NCBI RefSeq assembly: GCF_050947875.1
Contig: NW_027460291.1
Coordinates: forward strand, 28,643,589 to 28,707,588
DNA: 64,000 bases
Direction of reading: 5' to 3'
Source: Dermacentor variabilis
Lineage: Eukaryota; Arthropoda; Arachnida; Ixodida; Ixodidae
Shown here: one piece after another, positions 60,762 to 64,000 of the stretch
How the letters are laid out: the number at the start of each line of letters is the position of its first letter
Numbering within the stretch: position 1 is the first letter of the stretch
Translations under genes and position numbers: made by a program
Notes under the pieces: generated by a model
The model's input: the letters and a program-made list of their open reading frames with translations, nothing else
What the model was told of the DNA's origin: nothing
Database searches by the model: none

Positions 60762-60920
60762 TGTTCTATTCTAAGCAGCAGACAGACGCTTCGGTGGCAG
60801 CAACGCAAAAAGCCCCTTTATTCAAGGCAGCAGCATACTTTTATAGATAACGCTGCATGCCGGTCAGGCACACGTCATTCACGGTACAATCTTATCATAC
60901 CGCCTGGCCAATACAGAACA
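60762..60920 (-). repeat. 3' LTR of Gypsy 2 (159 bp)
   Basis: Bounded by TGTTCTATTC at 60762 and ATACAGAACA ending at 60920 (TG...CA with short inverted ends). On the minus strand it holds TATAAAAG (60838-60845) and AATAAA (60817-60822), and is preceded by the purine-rich AAGGAGGAAGGAA tract. The partner 5' LTR is not in view. Confidence 0.88.
60838..60845 (-). promoter_or_regulatory. TATA box in the Gypsy 2 LTR
   Basis: TATAAAAG on the minus strand. The AATAAA signal lies only 16 bases downstream, so transcription start and poly(A) site would be close together, giving a very short R region. Confidence 0.6.
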
Positions 60921-61174
60921 TTCCTTCCTCCTTAATTAAAGCTACATGCGTTTCTTTCCGCGCTCATAATTGGAGGCTTGATAGCGATCAGGAGGATGCC
61001 TTGTGCGATTACTTCTTCGCAGACGGACCTCTTCAGGTGATGCCATGGTTGATGGGGTGATACTTGCAGGCTGCGCTGCTGAGTGTCTTGCCTCAGGCTG
61101 CGATGCCGGTTCCTTAGTTGAAGTGGAGTCATCTAAGCGAACATCCTCAAGCTGGTCCGCAGTAGGACCACCAA

Positions 61175-61702
61175 TCATGGAGGCAGCAGGGGGATTTTCT
61201 TGTAGGGTGTTGATAGAAAATCTCGCTGAATACGGGCATTTGAAGTGGACTCAGGATGCGCTTCTTTTGCGACGTCTGGATGGAACGAAGTCTTTGGTCC
61301 CGTAATCCAGCTGGGTCTCAAGTGGTCGATATGCACAAAACGAAAATGGTCACCGGCTTTGACTACAAAAGTAGAGTTGCTTACGCGTTGCACTACGACA
61401 GCTTCCTCCCATGACAGGGTTTCGCCTCTCGTAGTCTTGACGAGAACGGTGTCACCGGCTTCCATCTGCGGGTCCCTTCCTTGGCCCTCGTTGCGATGGG
61501 TAGTGTCTCTGTCTTGACGGCTGCGCATATCCTGCACAAAACTTGGCTTTAGGAGTGAAAGCTTCACTCGAGGTTGTCGTTTCAGAAACGGCTCAGCCGG
61601 CCTTCTTCCTGTTACGGAATTCGGGGTGTTCCTGTAAGCAAGCAAGTCGTTAAGTCGTTGATGCAGAGTTCTGTTTTGACCTGTTAAGTTATCGTGAAGC
61701 AC
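61175..61702 (-). pseudogene. Gypsy 2 integrase C-terminal part
   Basis: RTLHQRLNDLLAYRNTPNSV, TGRRPAEPFLKRQPRVKLSL and AGDTVLVKTTRGETLSWEEA, followed by VVVQRVSNSTFVVKAGDHFR and FVHIDHLRPSWITGP. This is the end of the catalytic core and the SH3-like C-terminal domain typical of Gypsy integrases, with the VxIDHLRP-type ending. It continues the NGAAERLVQT segment (third catalytic residue, Glu) found in a shifted frame near 61740. Confidence 0.85.
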
Positions 61703-62870
61703 TTGCTTGAGTAGAGTGGCTTTTTTTGTTTGGACTAGCCTTTCTGCTGCCCCGTTGGATGAAGCATGGTACGGTTGCGTATGTGTGTGTCAAATCCTGT
61801 AAGAAGAGGTGAAATTGGCGAACTCCTGCGCAGTAAACTGAGGTCCGTTGTCGCTGATCAGTTCCTCCGGGTAGCCATACGCTGCAAATATCTTCTTGAG
61901 ACAGTCGATTGTTTTTGACGTCGTTGTAGTGCGGAGGCATTTTGCTTCTATCCACTTTGAGTAAGTCTACTAGAAGGAACAAGTTGGAACCATCCGTCAT
62001 GGCGAAATCGACATGGACTCTCTGCCAAACACGGGTTGGGTAAGTCCATGGATGCAATGGTTCTGGTGCCTTCGCAGGCATGGTCGTTTGGCACACTGTA
62101 CATCGACGAACAGTGTCTTCAATGTTCTTGTCAATCGATGGCCACCAAACAAACGACCTAGCAAGCATTTTCATTCTTTGCATTCCAGGGTGCTCTTCAT
62201 GCAGCAAGGCTAATACTGCTTCTTTAAGTTCGTCCGGAATGATCACTCGCTGGCCCCACGTGACACAGCCTTGCTCGTACGATAGTTCGTTTCGACGAAC
62301 GTAAAAGGGCTGAAATTTATCATCGTAGTGCGCGGGCCAGCAAGATAAGGTGAACTGCACGACTTTGGAAAGAAGGTGGTCCCTTTTAGTCGCAGCAGCA
62401 ACTTGGCTCGCAGTGAGAGGCGTTGCCTCAAATACTGCAAGACATTCTTCAGTGTCGTCTTTATGCTTGACCAAAAGTGGAAGCCTTGAAAGTGCGTCGG
62501 CAACTCCCATGTTTTTGCCATTTCTGTAGCGCAGTGTGTACTGATAAGCTGCTAAGGTGATAGCCCAACGCTGAATCCTGACTGCGGCTAAAGAAGGAAT
62601 TGGTTTATCCGATGCCAAGATACCCAACAGCGGTTGGTGGTCTGTATACAGCGTGAATTTGCGCCCGTATAAGTATCTATGAAACCTGCTTAGACCAATA
62701 ATCAGGGCCAGGGCTTCCTTCTCGCCTTGCGCATAGTTGCGCTCCACTGCACTTAATGTTCTGGAAGCAAATGCAACGGGTCTTTGTGAGCGATCGGGCA
62801 TGACGTGAAAAATTACGGCCCCAAGACCGTAGGCCGACGCGTCGCAGCTTAACCCAATTGGCTTTTTCAC
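61689..62870 (-). pseudogene. Gypsy 2 RNase H and integrase N-terminal half
   Basis: RNase H: GLSCDASAYGLGAVIFHVMP, NYAQGEKEALALIIGLSRFH and FTLYTDHQPLLGILASDKPI (catalytic D, E, D seen), ending VADALSRLPLL. Integrase: HEEHPGMQRMKMLARSFVWW (H2C2 module with CTVCQTTMP) and RVWQRVHVDFAMTDGSNLFL (first catalytic Asp). A frameshift near 61960 (VDLLKVDRSKMPPHY) then garbles the core; SDNGPQFTAQEFANF can be read in another frame near 61850. The frame is open for 393 codons. Confidence 0.87.
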
Positions 62871-63049
62871 GTCTTAAAAGGCAATACTTGACTGTCGATG
62901 AGGCGCTGGTTGGCTTCCGCGAATGATCTTGAGCATGCGTTCGTCCACACCCAAGTCGTGTCCTTTTTGAGCAAGTCATACATTGGTGCAGCTACTGTAG
63001 CTAAATCTTTGATGAATTTTGCATAAAAATTCAGCAGGCCCAAGAAGGC

Positions 63050-63400
63050 TCACAGTTCAGTTACGTTGCTTGGCTGAGGTGCTTCCGTGATTGCCTTTAT
63101 CCTTGTTGCGGTTGGAAAAATGCCATCTGATGTCACTTTGTGTCCCAGATAAACAACGGATGGTTTGAAAAATTCACACTTCTGTTGTTTTAGGGTAATA
63201 TGGTGCTGTGACAGTCGTTGAAGCACCTTTTCCACGGTTTCTTGACAGTCTATGTTGTCGCCTACGACGATGACGTCGTCGATGTAGCAACCCACTTTTG
63301 GAATCCTTTTTAAGACTTCGTCCATTGAAGGTCCCCTGAAACAGTTCGGACAAATTTTGTAAACGCGTAGGGTACAGCTTAAGTAGAACATTCGCACCAC
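63050..63400 (-). pseudogene. Gypsy 2 RT fragment
   Basis: MDEVLKRIPKVGCYIDDVIV near 63320-63260 (YIDD, catalytic pair intact), NIDCQETVEKVLQRLSQHHI, TLKQQKCEFFKPSVVYLGHK and VTSDGIFPTATRIKAITEAP. It covers RT motif C to the start of the connection. The preceding residues (CPNCFRGPS) are a shifted form of the usual APxxFQRAMD block, so a frameshift lies near 63320-63350. Confidence 0.85.
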
Positions 63401-63403
63401 AAT

Positions 63404-64000
63404 TTAAGTGAAGTGTTACGTATTAATGGAGCTTCAAGCGATTACACGTTACCCTCCTCCCTAGCCATGCTTTTCCTCCTCAACTTGTTCGCCAAGCGAT
63501 CAGGGCTAAGCTCCGCCTTCAGTGGCTCGGCGTCACGATGCGACGTCACATCGTCCACTTCCGGTTGTTTTGGAGCCCGCCCTGGACCGCGAGAAACCTC
63601 TCCGCCAGCCGCTTGGCCGTCGACCCCAAGCGAAAGCTATCGAAGCAGCGTGCGTTGCAAGCATTCTGTTGTAGCGCCGAACGTGTCTGGTATTCCGGTA
63701 ATCACACATTACCTGAATATTTCGACGGAACGGTGGAGGCATAAACTCAAGCTGATGAAGGAACTTTAGCGTAGGCGTACATGAGCTGCCTGATACGGGT
63801 GCCTGCCTCCACGGTCCAGCCACCCGTTGGCGCAGAGCTTAACCAGCCAAAGAAAGAGCTAATATCGCACTAACCAAGTGTAAAATATTTTAAACATTTA
63901 CAAAAACAACGTGTTAACGATTACACTCCTGCAAAAAATTTACACCAGCAGCAAAGAAGAATATATTTTGTTACTGTTACTGTGTGTGGTTGAGCTCTAT
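63404..64000. other. Unassigned sequence at the window edge
   Basis: Abuts the broken end of Gypsy 2. A plus-strand frame of 118 codons (63413-63769) and an antisense one (63533-63823) have no recognised domain. The composition change at 63404 suggests another insertion or a deletion boundary continuing past the window. Confidence 0.35.

Larger units (their letters stand above)
60762..63403 (-). mobile_element. Ty3/Gypsy retrotransposon 2, antisense, 5' part missing
   Basis: From the 3' side: LTR (60762-60920), polypurine tract (60921-60937), integrase end and core (61175-62300), RNase H (62400-62870) and RT (63050-63400). Gag, protease and the first part of RT are absent, since the similarity stops at about 63403. 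RNase H and integrase sequences resemble Mag-type Gypsy elements; the clade call is an inference. Frameshifts near 61700, 61960 and 62900 inactivate it. It differs from Gypsy 1. Confidence 0.85.

Noticed and set aside
1..64000. Bacterial or viral contamination
   Set aside because: The tick-type SINEs and LINEs, microsatellites, eukaryotic poly(A) signals and the absence of operon structure all point to one eukaryotic chromosome.

Overview
This window is eukaryotic. It is almost certainly nuclear DNA of a hard tick (Ixodida), although no species marker is present. The evidence is five copies of a Ruka-like tRNA-derived SINE, several LINE families of types abundant in tick genomes, two Ty3/Gypsy elements, Penelope-like elements and a pogo/Tigger DNA transposon. 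There is essentially one convincing host gene: a single-exon 745-residue leucine-rich-repeat protein at 4166-6403. About two thirds of the window is recognisable transposon sequence, often nested. Family names are inferred from motifs read by eye; no database search was run.

Layout. 1-3003: a SINE and a decayed RTE-type LINE. 3004-7198: the LRR gene with its flanks. 7199-9830: a SINE, a CR1-like fragment, a 340-bp microsatellite and a Penelope endonuclease fragment. 10143-16640: an internally deleted I-like LINE, an antisense RTE, two I-like 3' tails and two head-to-tail Penelope fragments. 16655-21035: an antisense CR1-like LINE whose ORF1 starts with a 2A-like motif. 21050-26991: the most complete I-like LINE (ORF1 with three zinc knuckles; ORF2 with endonuclease, RT and RNase H), ending in (CATT)n. 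27279-27981: a MITE. 28966-35180: four RTE or I-like pieces, a palindromic junction, a CR1-like fragment and a foldback hairpin. 37657-43342: an antisense Gypsy element flanked by (TA)n. 43460-44515: a gag relic of a second Gypsy lineage. 45470-52138: a Tigger-type transposon containing a composite TIR/tRNA-like element, which itself contains a nearly intact Tx1/L1-type LINE. 53169-56500: a SINE and a CR1-like LINE. 59761-64000: an RTE with a tRNA-like 5' end, interrupted by another antisense Gypsy element.

Almost every element is broken by frameshifts, stops or loss of catalytic residues. The exception is the Tx1-like LINE, which has two long ORFs and only one apparent frameshift and is the innermost, hence youngest, of three nested insertions. 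The strongest unusual signals are the 2A-like peptide in the CR1-like ORF1, the roughly 450-bp composite element combining inverted repeats with pol III A/B boxes, the three-level nest, the tRNA-like head on an RTE LINE, and the Penelope end-to-start junction.
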